Positions 40,677 through 50,596 of a stretch of 64,000 nt of DNA are shown in pieces. The position numbers were made by a program, and so were the translations under genes. This stretch comes from Alteromonas sp. C1M14 (lineage in GTDB: Bacteria; Pseudomonadota; Gammaproteobacteria; Enterobacterales; Alteromonadaceae). Numbering within the stretch: the stretch's first letter is position 1; every line of letters begins with the position of its first letter. The stretch spans positions 310,001 through 374,000 of the forward strand of contig NZ_JAHKQF010000008.1 in NCBI RefSeq assembly GCF_018860965.1, given 5' to 3'. The notes beneath the pieces are model-generated. The model searched no databases. It saw nothing but the letters and a program-made list of their open reading frames with translations, and had not been told where the DNA came from.

Positions 40677-40785
40677 AAAAACCTCTAGTAAAGTAATGAG
40701 TCAGTGTCGTTATGCCGTACATAATAAAGCCCATGAGGCCGTTTAAAAAAAGAAAGCGCAAAGCTTTCAAAGGGGGCACGGTTAA

Positions 40786-41343
40786 ATGTTACACTGCAAC
40801 GACAGCACAATGGTATGTATTATTGATATGAGTGACGAATTTTCAACTGTTTCTGCGTTTAGTGACTTACTTAGCACTGTGACACAACTTGGAGAGGTTT
40901 TGCGCCAGCAAGGCTGGACGGTGTCTTGTGCCGAGTCATGTACTGGTGGCGGCATTGCCTATGTACTTACCAGTGTCGCAGGCAGTTCTGATTGGTTTAA
41001 TCAGTCATGGGTAACCTATTCTAACCAAGCGAAACAGCAACGCCTTGGTGTCACCCCAAGTACACTTAACCATCATGGCGCGGTATCACAGCAAACCGTT
41101 GAACAAATGGTTAATGGCGTCGTAGAAAACAGTGGCGCTGAGGTTGGGGTATCGGTAAGTGGTATTGCTGGGCCGGGAGGCGGCACTAAAGAGAAACCGG
41201 TAGGCACCGTATGGTTTGGTTTTTCCATTGGCGGCCAATTGTATTCAAGGTGTTGTCAGTTTGATGGCGATCGCTTGTCTGTGCGTGAACAGGCCATACA
41301 TTTTGCAATCGACTTTCTGTACCAACGACTGGTTGCTGAATAA
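40786..41343 (+). CDS. pncC: Nicotinamide-nucleotide amidase PncC (CinA C-terminal domain)
   Basis: A protein of up to 185 residues made of the CinA C-terminal domain: 'VSCAESCTGGGIAYVLTSVAGSSDWF' (in part), 'AVSQQTVEQM', 'SVSGIAGPGGGTKEKPVGTVWFG' (in part) and a C-terminal helix. It deamidates NMN to NaMN in pyridine nucleotide recycling. The start at 40786 is backed by GGGGG 9 bases upstream. An ATG at 40828 gives the more usual length but has no clear RBS. The order mutS, pncC, recA is common in this class. Confidence 0.93.
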   Translation: MLHCNDSTMVCIIDMSDEFSTVSAFSDLLSTVTQLGEVLRQQGWTVSCAESCTGGGIAYVLTSVAGSSDWFNQSWVTYSNQAKQQRLGVTPSTLNHHGAVSQQTVEQMVNGVVENSGAEVGVSVSGIAGPGGGTKEKPVGTVWFGFSIGGQLYSRCCQFDGDRLSVREQAIHFAIDFLYQRLVAE

Positions 41344-41377
41344 AACGGGGTAATACAAACTAAATATAAATTTGCAC

Positions 41378-41405
41378 TTGACTGTACATGTATACAGTAT
41401 AAAAT
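41378..41405 (+). promoter_or_regulatory. recA promoter with LexA (SOS) box
   Basis: The 16-bp palindrome CTGTACATGTATACAG (41382-41397) is a perfect match to the LexA consensus CTG-N10-CAG with alternating A/T content. It overlaps TTGACT at 41378 (-35) and lies just before TAAAAT at 41400 (-10, 16-base spacer). LexA bound here would block RNA polymerase, as in E. coli recA. Confidence 0.92.
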
Positions 41406-41537
41406 GCATTCAACTATTGAATTTCGCTATGCGGGTCTCCTGCTGTTTCTACCGGTTTAAATAGAGTATCTATTTTTTCGCGAATTAACAGGTAAACGGG
41501 GTGGCGGCAAAGCCTCCATTATCTTGAGGATAATATC

Positions 41538-42575
41538 GTGGACAACAATAAATCAAAAGCACTTTCTGCCGCATTGGGCCAAATTGAAAAGCAATTTGGT
41601 AAAGGTGCCATCATGCGTCTGGGCGACAATCAGGCCATGGATATCGAAGCCATTTCAACGGGTTCACTGAGTATTGACGTGGCTTTGGGCATAGGGGGGT
41701 TACCTTGTGGCCGAGTGGTGGAGATTTACGGTCCTGAATCATCGGGTAAAACAACCTTAACCTTACAGGTTATTGCTGAAGCGCAAAAGCAAGGTAAAAC
41801 GTGTGCGTTTGTGGATGCAGAGCACGCCCTTGATCCTATTTATGCGGGCAAACTAGGCGTTAATATTGATGATCTATTGGTGTCTCAACCGGATACCGGT
41901 GAACAAGCCTTAGAAATTTGCGACATGCTAGTACGTTCTGGTGCGGTGGACGTGGTGATTGTCGACTCGGTTGCAGCACTGACACCAAAAGCGGAAATTG
42001 AAGGCGATATGGGGGATTCTCATGTGGGCTTACAAGCACGTTTGATGTCACAAGCCTTGCGTAAACTCACCGCCAATATTAAGAAAACCAATACACTCTG
42101 TATCTTTATCAACCAGATCCGAATGAAGATTGGGGTGATGTTTGGTAACCCAGAAACCACTACTGGGGGGAATGCACTGAAGTTTTATTCCTCTGTTCGT
42201 TTGGATATTCGTCGTATCGGCGCAGTTAAAGAAGGCGATGAAGTAGTTGGTAACGAAACCCGAGTTAAAGTGGTGAAAAATAAAGTGGCTCCGCCATTTA
42301 AACAAGCGGAATTTATGATTCGTTACGGTGAAGGGATCAGCAAAGAAGCTGAGCTTATCGACCTGGGCGTTAAGCAAAAACTGGTGGATAAAGCCGGTGC
42401 GTGGTACAGCTACAACGGTAATCGAATTGGACAAGGTAAAGCCAATGTTATTGGATTTTTGAAAGAAAACCCTGACATTGCGAACGATATTGAATCGAAA
42501 TTACGTGCAGAATTACTATTAGCGAAAGTTGAACCAACTGAAAAGCCTGAAGGCGAATCAGAAGAAGCGTTATAA
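41538..42575 (+). CDS. recA: Recombinase RecA
   Basis: A 345-residue RecA: Walker A 'GPESSGKTT', '[10 protein letters not shown]', Walker B-like '[10 protein letters not shown]', DNA-binding loop 2 '[16 protein letters not shown]' and the acidic C-terminal tail. It starts with GTG at 41538, with GAGGA 7 bases upstream. RecA forms filaments on single-stranded DNA, drives strand exchange and triggers LexA cleavage. An SOS box precedes it. No recX follows: the next gene converges only 16 bases away. Confidence 0.98.
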   Translation: MDNNKSKALSAALGQIEKQFGKGAIMRLGDNQAMDIEAISTGSLSIDVALGIGGLPCGRVVEIYGPESSGKTTLTLQVIAEAQKQGKTCAFVDAEHALDPIYAGKLGVNIDDLLVSQPDTGEQALEICDMLVRSGAVDVVIVDSVAALTPKAEIEGDMGDSHVGLQARLMSQALRKLTANIKKTNTLCIFINQIRMKIGVMFGNPETTTGGNALKFYSSVRLDIRRIGAVKEGDEVVGNETRVKVVKNKVAPPFKQAEFMIRYGEGISKEAELIDLGVKQKLVDKAGAWYSYNGNRIGQGKANVIGFLKENPDIANDIESKLRAELLLAKVEPTEKPEGESEEAL

Positions 42576-42591
42576 GATAAAGTGGGCCACT

Positions 42592-42900
42592 TTACGCTTT
42601 TTGCGGAAGGTGGCCACTGTTTTCCCATCCCTCTGGAATTTTCCCCTGTAGCATATACGAATAAGCAATTAATTCGGCAATCACATAGTACAGAGATTCT
42701 GGAATTTCTTGGCCTAAATCCAGTGTTGCCAATATTTCAGATAAATGGGGATCTTCGTGTATAAGGATCCCAGCCTCTTGTGCCGCATGAATAATGGCAT
42801 CGGCAAGTTCACCATACCCTTTTGATACGACTTTAGGCGCCGCTTTTTTATCGCCACCCCCATAGCGTAAACCGATGGCTCTTCGCGTTTTATTACTCAT
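42592..42900 (-). CDS. FlhB C-terminal-domain-like protein
   Basis: A 102-residue soluble protein matching the cytoplasmic tail of FlhB/YscU export-switch proteins: 'RRAIGLRYGGGDKKAAPKVVSKGYGELADAI' (in part), 'HEDPHLSEILATLDLGQEIPESLYYVIAELIAY' (in part). It lacks the membrane domain and the autocleavage motif NPTH. In flagella FlhB's tail and FliK together switch export specificity. The next gene upstream on this strand is FliK-like and overlaps it by 4 bases, so the two form a coupled pair outside any flagellar cluster visible here. Confidence 0.85.
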   Translation of the reverse strand: MSNKTRRAIGLRYGGGDKKAAPKVVSKGYGELADAIIHAAQEAGILIHEDPHLSEILATLDLGQEIPESLYYVIAELIAYSYMLQGKIPEGWENSGHLPQKA

Positions 42901-45101
42901 ACCAATGCCTCAAATAACTGATACGGTGCTTCTTTTAATGAACCGTGTAAACGTCCTTTTTGACAACTGTGTTGCTCGATGTTTAGTCCTAATTGTGAGA
43001 AACGTTTAAGCAAAAAGGGCAGAGTATCAAAAAGTTGTGCGAGTAAGGCATCGGTAGAAGCATAAAACTGAAGATGAATATCATTACCGGTTATCCGGGT
43101 TTTGGCTAATAACTCTCCTAATTCACCCACATCGAGTTTCATGGTTAGATGCCAGATTTTTTGTTTTTTGGTTACTTCGTTGAGTTTCTCTTCTGGCTTT
43201 TCTTCAGTGCGAAACAAAATTTCTGGGGCAGGTTGACCGTCGCGACTTACTGGAAGCACGTAGTACATGGATTCTTGACCTGCGGCCCTGCTTTCTGCGT
43301 TTTGTACTTTTTGTTGTTGATGATTTGCAAGTAGGGTTTTCACTTGAGCGAGCATATTGCTGCGACTGTCTATGTGGGCAAATTCGTTTACCACACGAGA
43401 CGGTCGAGAAGCCGGTTGCGCCGTTTTAACGGCTTTTGCGATAAATGACTCTGCCTGATCCATGACTTTCGCTAAGTCTGGTTGATTGCGCAGTGCTTTG
43501 CCCGCTAAATTGACTTGTAGCATGGCGACCAGAGCATTAATAAAACTAGATTGGCTAGGTGCAATGAGAAGGGTTGAGGGTTGAGTGACTAACGCTTGGG
43601 TCGACATTAACTGTTGAATTTGCGAGGTCACCGACGACGCCCCCTCCTCTGTGGAGGGTATAGCACCATTGAGGTTGCTTATTCCTTTTTCCCCTTGGCC
43701 TTTGTTACTTATATCAACCGCAGGGGATAAAAGCCCTAATTGCTCTCGCCACTGTTGCGCTAAGGCTTTCGTGGGCGTAGAGCCGGTTTGACTGGCTTCA
43801 TTTAACGTAGCGACAAGTTTAGCAAGGGCGGTGTGGGTAGAACCCGTTTCAGCCAGTAATTGACGGGAAAGTTGAGTCACTTTTTCGTGAAATAATGGCA
43901 GGTTACCAATACTTTTACTAACCACTGATGGGTCAGCTTGGCGACTTCCTTCACCAATGGACTTGGCTTTTACCTCGACGTCATCGGGTGTTTCTAAGCC
44001 TGGTGCATTAGCGGTTCCTGGTGCATTAGCGGTTCCTTTTGCTGTCTGTTGCCCCGCTGGTGTTACCCCCTTTGACGTCACACTGTCCTTAATATTACGG
44101 GCATCGGCAGATAACTCGGCCCCTATCAGCGTGCTAGGCGGCACCTTCACTGTTTTAAGCAGGTTGGTGAGGGCTTCAGGCATCGTCGGTAATTGGCCTA
44201 GTATGCTCTGTGGAACGGGGAGGGCAAGTTTGGCTTGTGTTTCAACCCCGCTGACATTCAATTGGGAAAGCCGTAAAGTGATATGTAAATGCGTCAGCGC
44301 AGCAGCCCCCGTGTGTGGCATTTTTAATGCGCTGTTTATCGGGTTCGTTGACGGGGTTTGCACCGTCACGCCGTCGGCACTTAGGGACTTGGCTAAGCCT
44401 AATTGCACCAACGGTGAAGACGCCGATGCAGGTTGAGAGTGGCTGAGCTTTCCTTTTGCGATGGAAAACGTGATTTGCCAGCCCTTTGTTTGGGACGAAT
44501 CTTTGGCTTCGACAGACATGGGCGAAATGGCGAGTTGTACTTTGTCTGTTATTTTAAGGGCTGAGGACAGCACGTCATCAAGCACTACAGGAACGTTAGG
44601 AGATCCGGGTAGCTGCATTTTTAAGGCGACTTGATTCCCTTGTAGGGCCTCTACCTGAGCACTTAATCGAATGGGGTTCGTCGGGCTTAACACCGTCGCT
44701 GCTTGGGTGGCTATTTGCTCAGCTAACGTTCTAATTATGCGTTGGGTATCGGCCTGGGTGATCACCGCTTGTTGTTTTAACGGCAGATGATCAAATAAGG
44801 TAGCCGTGCCCTGTGTATCTTTTGCCATGCTAGTTTGCGCCAGCCCTTGTAATACACTCGTATTTTGCACAGTAGGCTTTATTAACAGGGTGTCACTACC
44901 TAATTGACGAGGTAGTGTAATTTGTAATACCTGTTCAGGCAGACGCTGAACCACCGTTTTAGCCAAAGCAGAAAGGGTTTCAGACTGGGAAATTGCGGTG
45001 CTAGATTGTGCTTTATCAGCCTCATTGCTAGCGCTAATTAGCTTGGTTAATTCAAGGTTCATATCTGGCATATCGGCGGCTACTGTGATTAAGTTAAGCA
45101 A
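42897..45101 (-). CDS. FliK-like hook-length control protein
   Basis: A 734-residue protein rich in Gln, Ser, Thr, Ala and Leu, mostly without predicted order. The compact C-terminal domain (about 620-710) is like the Flg_hook domain of FliK ('WHLTMKLDVGELGELLAKTRITGNDIHLQFYAS', quoted in part as LDVGELGELLAKTRITG). Repeats of GTANAP come from an 18-base duplication. FliK measures hook length and signals to FlhB. Here its partner is the FlhB-tail-like protein just downstream. Starts at 45101, 45071 and 45062 are all possible. No other flagellar genes are in the window. Confidence 0.8.
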   Translation of the reverse strand: MLNLITVAADMPDMNLELTKLISASNEADKAQSSTAISQSETLSALAKTVVQRLPEQVLQITLPRQLGSDTLLIKPTVQNTSVLQGLAQTSMAKDTQGTATLFDHLPLKQQAVITQADTQRIIRTLAEQIATQAATVLSPTNPIRLSAQVEALQGNQVALKMQLPGSPNVPVVLDDVLSSALKITDKVQLAISPMSVEAKDSSQTKGWQITFSIAKGKLSHSQPASASSPLVQLGLAKSLSADGVTVQTPSTNPINSALKMPHTGAAALTHLHITLRLSQLNVSGVETQAKLALPVPQSILGQLPTMPEALTNLLKTVKVPPSTLIGAELSADARNIKDSVTSKGVTPAGQQTAKGTANAPGTANAPGLETPDDVEVKAKSIGEGSRQADPSVVSKSIGNLPLFHEKVTQLSRQLLAETGSTHTALAKLVATLNEASQTGSTPTKALAQQWREQLGLLSPAVDISNKGQGEKGISNLNGAIPSTEEGASSVTSQIQQLMSTQALVTQPSTLLIAPSQSSFINALVAMLQVNLAGKALRNQPDLAKVMDQAESFIAKAVKTAQPASRPSRVVNEFAHIDSRSNMLAQVKTLLANHQQQKVQNAESRAAGQESMYYVLPVSRDGQPAPEILFRTEEKPEEKLNEVTKKQKIWHLTMKLDVGELGELLAKTRITGNDIHLQFYASTDALLAQLFDTLPFLLKRFSQLGLNIEQHSCQKGRLHGSLKEAPYQLFEALV
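43999..44036. repeat. 18-bp in-frame tandem duplication in the FliK-like gene
   Basis: Two exact copies of an 18-base unit (CCTGGTGCATTAGCGGTT on the plus strand) plus two further bases encode the peptide GTANAPGTANAP. The identity of the copies suggests a recent slippage duplication in the disordered part of the protein. Confidence 0.9.
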
Positions 45102-45245
45102 AATCTTGCATTTTTATCTTGTCAATTGTGCTTCAGGGTAATCTACGTCATAAAAAAGTTTAATACGCTAATGGGTGTGATGCGATTAAATTTGCCTATG
45201 CTAGAATGCAAAATTGAAAAAAATGTTAATGATTGAAGTGAGGAT

Positions 45246-45869
45246 GTGTTGTCAGAACTAGTTGCCACCGATCTGTGTTGTATCAAGCGGGATCGAACGC
45301 TATTTGACGGTCTTTCATTAACGCTACATGCAAACCAGCTCATATACCTACGGGGCCCAAATGGGGCTGGAAAAACCAGCTTGCTACGTATTTTGTCTGG
45401 ATTAAGTGAGCCAGAACGGGGCACGATCACCTGGGCAGGTGAACCGCTAGGTACTAACTGGTTCACACAAATGCTTTATGTTGGGCACAAACTTGGCTTA
45501 AATGGGGCGCTGTCGGCGGTTGAGAATTTGCGGTTTTGGTGTTTTCAACATCGGTTATCTGCAACATTGACACACATCATGGCGGTGCTGTTAGAGGTAG
45601 GGCTAGTGGGGTTAGAAGATATTCCCTGTCGAATGCTATCTGCAGGTCAACAGCGTCGCGTTGCACTGGCCCGATTGTACTTAAAACCGGCACATGTGTG
45701 GTTGTTAGATGAACCCTTTACGGCCTTAGATATTGCTGGGGTACAACAGTTAGAAGATAAAATGGGCCAGCATGTTGAAAATGGGGGAGCCATCATCACC
45801 ACCTCCCATCAACCTCTATCCACACGCGTCGGACCCATCAAGTATGTTGATTTGGAGTATCAGATTTGA
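45246..45869 (+). CDS. ccmA: Heme exporter ATPase CcmA
   Basis: A 207-residue ABC ATPase: Walker A 'GPNGAGKTSLL', signature 'LSAGQQRRVALAR', Walker B 'VWLLDEPFTALD'. CcmA powers release of holo-CcmE from CcmC in cytochrome c maturation system I. The start is GTG at 45246 or the next codon, TTG at 45249; GAGG spacing fits TTG slightly better. It opens the ccmABCDEFGHI run and overlaps ccmB by 4 bases. Confidence 0.96.
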   Translation: MLSELVATDLCCIKRDRTLFDGLSLTLHANQLIYLRGPNGAGKTSLLRILSGLSEPERGTITWAGEPLGTNWFTQMLYVGHKLGLNGALSAVENLRFWCFQHRLSATLTHIMAVLLEVGLVGLEDIPCRMLSAGQQRRVALARLYLKPAHVWLLDEPFTALDIAGVQQLEDKMGQHVENGGAIITTSHQPLSTRVGPIKYVDLEYQI

Positions 45870-46534
45870 ATCAGTTGTACAATGGCGTCTTTCTGCGGGA
45901 TTTAACCTTAGCATTTCGTCAAAAATCTGAATTGATGCAACCATTAATGTTTCTCGTTATGGTGGTTTCTTTATTTCCTTTGGGTATTGGCCCAGGTCCA
46001 GAAACCTTACAACGGGTTGGCCCTGGGGTGATATGGATAGCGGCAATTTTATCGTCATTGTTAGGCATGGAGCGGCTCTTTCGTGATGATTTTATGGATG
46101 GTTCATTAGAACAACTTCAGCTGTCAGGTCTTCCTTTATATCAAGTGGCGTGTGTCAAAGTTTTGTGCCATTGGTTGGTCTCATTTATTCCGTTATTGCT
46201 GCTTTCTCCGTTGCTTGCCTTATTCCTACATTTAACCCTTGATATGTATCTGGTGCTAATGCTCACCCTTGCATTGGGTACGCCCTTGTTGTCTTTAGTC
46301 GGGGCCATTGCGGTGGGTCTTACCGTAGGCTTGCAGCGGGGTGGGTTGCTGCTTGCACTGCTACTTATTCCGGTGTTTATTCCGTTACTGATTTTTGCGA
46401 CTTCTGCGGTTGAATCAGCAGCGTTAGCATTACCTTATCGAGCGCAAATTGCTATTATTGGCGCAATGTTGTTAATGGCGATAGCTGCGGCTCCTGCAGC
46501 CATTGCTTATGCCCTGAAAGTGAGTCAAAACTGA
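45866..46534 (+). CDS. ccmB: Heme exporter membrane protein CcmB
   Basis: A 222-residue protein with six transmembrane helices and the CcmB features 'FRDDFMDGSLEQLQLSGLPL' and 'LGTPLLSLVGAIAVGLTVGLQRGG' (in part). It is the membrane partner of CcmA. It overlaps ccmA by 4 bases and ccmC by 1. Confidence 0.96.
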   Translation: MNQLYNGVFLRDLTLAFRQKSELMQPLMFLVMVVSLFPLGIGPGPETLQRVGPGVIWIAAILSSLLGMERLFRDDFMDGSLEQLQLSGLPLYQVACVKVLCHWLVSFIPLLLLSPLLALFLHLTLDMYLVLMLTLALGTPLLSLVGAIAVGLTVGLQRGGLLLALLLIPVFIPLLIFATSAVESAALALPYRAQIAIIGAMLLMAIAAAPAAIAYALKVSQN

Positions 46535-47289
46535 TGTGGAAATGGTTGCATCCTTACGCACAGCCTAAGCGGGCTTATCAATTATGCACAACACTAACGC
46601 CCTGGTTTTGGACGGCGGCAGTGATGTGTTTAGCTTTGGGAACTATTTGGGGCCTGGCCTTTGCGCCGCAGGATTATCAGCAAGGTGACTCTTTTCGCAT
46701 TATCTATATTCACGTACCCAGTGCCATGCTCTCTATGAGTAGCTATGTGGCCATGGCGATGGCCGCGTTGGTGGGGATCATATGGCAATGGCGTACAGCC
46801 TACATGACGATGATTGCCATTGCCCCCATCGGCGCGACAATGACTTTCATTGCGCTGATCACAGGCGCTGCTTGGGGTAAACCCATGTGGGGCGCTTGGT
46901 GGGTCTGGGATGCTCGGCTAACCTCGGAGTTAATTCTTCTGTTTTTGTATTTTGGCGTTATCGCACTTTACAGTGCGTTTGAAGATAAACAACAAGCGGG
47001 CAAAGCGGCGGGTGTCATGGCGTTGGTGGGCGTGGTGAATATTCCCATCATTCACTTTTCGGTGGAATGGTGGAATACCCTACATCAAGGCTCTACCATC
47101 ACAAAATTAGACAAGCCTTCCATTGCCACGGATATGCTTTGGCCTTTGCTGATCAATTTGCTGGGCTTTGGGTTGTTTATTGCCGCAGTGACCACCATGC
47201 GTCTACGCAATGAAATTATTCGCCGTGAAATTCACCGTCCTTGGGTACAAAGCTTAGTTGAACAGAAGGAACAAGACCATGCAGTTTGA
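46534..47289 (+). CDS. ccmC: Heme handling protein CcmC
   Basis: A 251-residue six-helix membrane protein with the tryptophan-rich WWD motif 'WGAWWVWDARLTSELILLF' and flanking His residues ('YIHVPSAML' and 'HFSVEWWNTLHQ'), which hold heme on the periplasmic side. CcmC attaches heme to CcmE. The length is as in the family. It overlaps ccmD by 11 bases. Confidence 0.97.
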   Translation: MWKWLHPYAQPKRAYQLCTTLTPWFWTAAVMCLALGTIWGLAFAPQDYQQGDSFRIIYIHVPSAMLSMSSYVAMAMAALVGIIWQWRTAYMTMIAIAPIGATMTFIALITGAAWGKPMWGAWWVWDARLTSELILLFLYFGVIALYSAFEDKQQAGKAAGVMALVGVVNIPIIHFSVEWWNTLHQGSTITKLDKPSIATDMLWPLLINLLGFGLFIAAVTTMRLRNEIIRREIHRPWVQSLVEQKEQDHAV

Positions 47290-47494
47290 TTCGTTGGCTG
47301 ATTTCTTTGCAATGGGTGGTTACGGTTTTTATGTGTGGCTATCCTTTGGGGTTAGCGCGCTCATGATGGTCGCGATTACGGTACAAACTCGCATGGAACA
47401 TAGTAAATTATTGGCGCAAATCACCACAGAAAAGCAGCGACAAGTGCGTATTGAAAAAGCGCGAAAAATGAAAAATGTCTCCCATGTACGTTAA
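47279..47494 (+). CDS. ccmD: Heme exporter protein CcmD
   Basis: A 71-residue protein with one transmembrane helix ('GFYVWLSFGVSALMMVAITVQT') and a basic C-terminal tail, as in CcmD, which helps release heme-loaded CcmE. The ATG at 47279 begins the typical MQFDSLADFFAMGGYGFYVW start. An earlier in-frame start lies well inside ccmC and is unlikely. Its place between ccmC and ccmE supports the call. Confidence 0.92.
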   Translation: MQFDSLADFFAMGGYGFYVWLSFGVSALMMVAITVQTRMEHSKLLAQITTEKQRQVRIEKARKMKNVSHVR

Positions 47495-47518
47495 TCCAAT
47501 AAATACAGGACAATAACC

Positions 47519-47995
47519 ATGAATCCACGCAGAAAGAACAGGCTAGCGGTGGTGTTGAGTATAGGCATTCTCATTGCCGGTGCGGTTGGTCTAATGCTGT
47601 TTGCACTGACCGATAGTATCGATTTGTTTTACACCCCTAGCCAGATCGTTGATGGTCGAGAGGGTAAAAAGCCTGAAATTGGCCAGCGGTTAAGAATTGG
47701 GGGTATGGTGGTACCTGGCAGCGTGCAGCGTGACAAAGACAGCTTAGAAGTGAGTTTTGATTTAGTGGATACTGGGCCTGCGGTTAGGGTTAGGTATGCT
47801 GGGATCTTGCCAGATCTGTTCCGCGAAGGGCAGGGGATCGTGGCAACGGGTACCCTTGTAGACAATCGTATCATCGACGCTCAAGAAGTGTTGGCCAAAC
47901 ATGATGAAGAATATATGCCACCAGAGCTCGCGGAACAAATGAAGGGCATTAAGCACGTCAAACCGGCAAATATGGGGAGCCGAAATGATTCCTGA
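47519..47995 (+). CDS. ccmE: Heme chaperone CcmE
   Basis: A 158-residue protein with an N-terminal membrane anchor ([22 protein letters not shown]) and a periplasmic beta-barrel. The heme-binding His lies in '[13 protein letters not shown]' near residue 126, with the conserved Tyr after it. CcmE carries heme covalently from CcmC to CcmF. It overlaps ccmF by 11 bases. Confidence 0.97.
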   Translation: MNPRRKNRLAVVLSIGILIAGAVGLMLFALTDSIDLFYTPSQIVDGREGKKPEIGQRLRIGGMVVPGSVQRDKDSLEVSFDLVDTGPAVRVRYAGILPDLFREGQGIVATGTLVDNRIIDAQEVLAKHDEEYMPPELAEQMKGIKHVKPANMGSRNDS

Positions 47996-49982
47996 ATTAG
48001 GTAATATCGCTCTCACGCTGGCGCTGGTTTGTGCCATTTTATTAGCCGTTTACCCTATGTGGGGGGCGCAAACGGGGCATTCTTTATTAATTGGTACGGC
48101 AAAGCCGTTAGCTGCCGGTATGTTTTTATTTACCCTACTGGCCTTTATTGCATTGGTTTATGCATTTGTCACTGATGACTTCAGCATTGCGTATGTGGCA
48201 CAGCATTCTAATAGTCAACTCCCTGAATATTATAAGGTCACCGCGGTGTGGGGCGGACATGAAGGGTCGTTTTTATTGTGGGTGTTTATGTTATCCACAT
48301 GGACGGTAGCAGTGGCTATCTTCAGTAAAGGGATCCCCGAGGTTATGGTCGCGAGGGTATTGTCAGTGCTAGGTGCGGTTGGTATTGGCTTTTATTTGTT
48401 TATGCTACTTACCTCTAACCCTTTCGACAGTATGTTGCCATTTTTCCCAGTGGACGGGCGAGATTTGAACCCCTTATTGCAAGACTTTGGCATGATCATT
48501 CACCCTCCCATGTTATATATGGGGTATGTGGGGTTTTCTGTCGCCTTTGCTTTTGCCATTTCTGCGCTGATATCAGGCCAGTTAGACTCTACTTGGGCGC
48601 GCTGGTCTCGGCCATGGGTGATTGCCGCCTGGGCCTTCCTTACCGTGGGCATCGCCTTGGGTAGTTGGTGGGCTTATTACGAACTTGGCTGGGGTGGATG
48701 GTGGTTCTGGGATCCGGTGGAAAATGCCTCCTTTATGCCCTGGTTGGTGGGTACGGCATTGATGCATTCCTTGGCTGTCACTGAAAAACGCAAAGTGTTT
48801 AAATCCTGGACGGTGCTTCTTGCTATCGCCGCTTTTTCGCTAAGTTTACTCGGTACCTTTCTGGTGCGTTCTGGCGTTATTGTGTCCGTGCATTCTTTTG
48901 CTAGCGACCCCTCTCGCGGACTATTTATTCTAGGTATATTGGTGGTGCTAGCCGGGCTGGGCCTGTTGTTGTATGCCTTGAGGGCCTCACAATTGCGTTC
49001 TTCAGGGCGTTACAGTTTGGTTTCCCGTGAAGTCTTACTGATGGGTAATAACGTGTTTTTGTGCGCAGCAACCATCGTGGTACTGTTAGGTACTCTCTTG
49101 CCTTTGGTGCATAAAGAGCTTGGCTTAGGTTCTATATCCATTGGCGCGCCGTTTTTCAATCAGATGTTTACGTTTCTCATTGTGCCTTTTGTGCTATGCC
49201 TTGGTTTAGGGCCATTAACTCGGTGGAAGCAACAGCCACTTAAAATGCTGCAAAAGCAAACACTGGTGGCGTTGGGCTTGAGTTTAAGTGCCGGTATTCT
49301 CATTAATTTTAGTTATGATGCGCCCACCTATATGGGAGCGATGGGGCTAGTACTGGCGGCGTGGATCCTCATTAATTCTGTTCAAGAAGTGATGCAGCGT
49401 ACCCAAGCTATGTCTCAAGGCTCTCTCTTTTTTAAATTACGCCAGTTGACAGCCAGTCATTGGGGCATGGTATTCGGACATTTAGGTTTTGCGGTAACAA
49501 TAATAGGGATCACCTTGGTGTCGAATTATGCGGTGGAGCGGGATATAAGAATGGCTCCGTCAGAAAGAGCAACCTTAGGTGGATACACGTTTCATTTTAC
49601 TCAGTTAAAACAAGCGCAAGGGCCAAACTATACCGCCGATGTGGGCGTGTTTGATGTATACCAAAACGATGAAAAAATCGTCCATCTTGAGCCCGAAAAG
49701 CGTATTTATACTGTGCAGAAAATGCCAATGACAGAAGCCGGTATCCATTCCTCTTTATTCCGAGACTTGTTCATTGCCATGGGAGAGCCCCTTGGTGATG
49801 GTGCTTGGGCGGTGCGTATTTACATCAAGCCTTTTGTGACTTGGATATGGGCCGGCGCCGTTATCATGGCCATTGGAGGGATTTTCTCTATCTCTGATCG
49901 TCGTTATCGAATGGCGAAAATGGCGGCAGTACGACGGGTATATGGCGGGCAGCCGCTGGCCGCCCAAGGAGAAGCACAATGA
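47985..49982 (+). CDS. ccmF: Cytochrome c heme lyase subunit CcmF
   Basis: A 665-residue polytopic protein with the WWD heme-binding motif '[20 protein letters not shown]' and the typical '[12 protein letters not shown]' segment near the N-terminus. A large periplasmic loop comes before the last helix. With CcmG, CcmH and CcmI it ligates heme to CxxCH motifs of apocytochromes. It overlaps ccmG by 4 bases. Confidence 0.97.
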   Translation: MIPELGNIALTLALVCAILLAVYPMWGAQTGHSLLIGTAKPLAAGMFLFTLLAFIALVYAFVTDDFSIAYVAQHSNSQLPEYYKVTAVWGGHEGSFLLWVFMLSTWTVAVAIFSKGIPEVMVARVLSVLGAVGIGFYLFMLLTSNPFDSMLPFFPVDGRDLNPLLQDFGMIIHPPMLYMGYVGFSVAFAFAISALISGQLDSTWARWSRPWVIAAWAFLTVGIALGSWWAYYELGWGGWWFWDPVENASFMPWLVGTALMHSLAVTEKRKVFKSWTVLLAIAAFSLSLLGTFLVRSGVIVSVHSFASDPSRGLFILGILVVLAGLGLLLYALRASQLRSSGRYSLVSREVLLMGNNVFLCAATIVVLLGTLLPLVHKELGLGSISIGAPFFNQMFTFLIVPFVLCLGLGPLTRWKQQPLKMLQKQTLVALGLSLSAGILINFSYDAPTYMGAMGLVLAAWILINSVQEVMQRTQAMSQGSLFFKLRQLTASHWGMVFGHLGFAVTIIGITLVSNYAVERDIRMAPSERATLGGYTFHFTQLKQAQGPNYTADVGVFDVYQNDEKIVHLEPEKRIYTVQKMPMTEAGIHSSLFRDLFIAMGEPLGDGAWAVRIYIKPFVTWIWAGAVIMAIGGIFSISDRRYRMAKMAAVRRVYGGQPLAAQGEAQ

Positions 49983-50596
49983 ACAAAAAGCTCGGCCTAT
50001 TATTAATACCCTTGGTGTTGTTTTTTCTATTGGTGTTCTTTCTTTTCCAGGGGTTGTTTTCGGATCCTAGGCAGCTAGATTCACAAGCCGATGGCAAGCC
50101 TGTACCTGGTTTTTCCCTGCCAGATTTAATGGATCCCGCGACAACCTACGATCAAGACGTGTTTAAAGGTGAAGTGACCATTTTAAATGTATGGGGAGTT
50201 TGGTGTGTCACCTGTGCTGTTGAAATGCCTTTTCTTACTCAGTTACGTCAACAGCAAGATGTGCATTTTGTGGGGCTGTATTTTGACCAAGATCTTGATC
50301 CTGATTTTGGAACCAAAACCCTAAGCCGGGTACAAGACGAAGTGACCGACATGCTTAGTCGTTATGGGAATCCGTATCAGTTTAATATCTTCGATGTTTA
50401 TCGTGATACATCGCTAGATTTAGGTGTGACCGGGGCGCCTGAGCACTTTCTTATTGATAGTCAGGGAGTCATTAGAATGCACCATATCGGCGATATTAAT
50501 GAACGCGTATGGAAAACTAAAGTTGGCCCCCTCTATCAGCAGTTAATTGCTGAAAAGAAAGCGGCTGAACAAGGGCTCCATAAAGGCGACGAATGA
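49979..50596 (+). CDS. ccmG: Thiol:disulfide interchange protein CcmG/DsbE
   Basis: A 205-residue membrane-anchored thioredoxin-fold protein: N-terminal helix 'LGLLLIPLVLFFLLVFFLF', then the active site 'NVWGVWCVTCAVEMPFL' (WCVTC, where E. coli has WCPTC), and the cis-Pro region 'GVTGAPEHFLID'. It keeps apocytochrome cysteines reduced. It overlaps ccmF and ccmH by 4 bases each. Confidence 0.95.
   Translation: MNKKLGLLLIPLVLFFLLVFFLFQGLFSDPRQLDSQADGKPVPGFSLPDLMDPATTYDQDVFKGEVTILNVWGVWCVTCAVEMPFLTQLRQQQDVHFVGLYFDQDLDPDFGTKTLSRVQDEVTDMLSRYGNPYQFNIFDVYRDTSLDLGVTGAPEHFLIDSQGVIRMHHIGDINERVWKTKVGPLYQQLIAEKKAAEQGLHKGDE

Noticed and set aside
49979-50596. WCVTC instead of WCPTC in CcmG as an unusual active site
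   Set aside because: The middle residues of the CxxC motif vary among CcmG proteins and both cysteines are present, so this is not enough to suggest a changed role.
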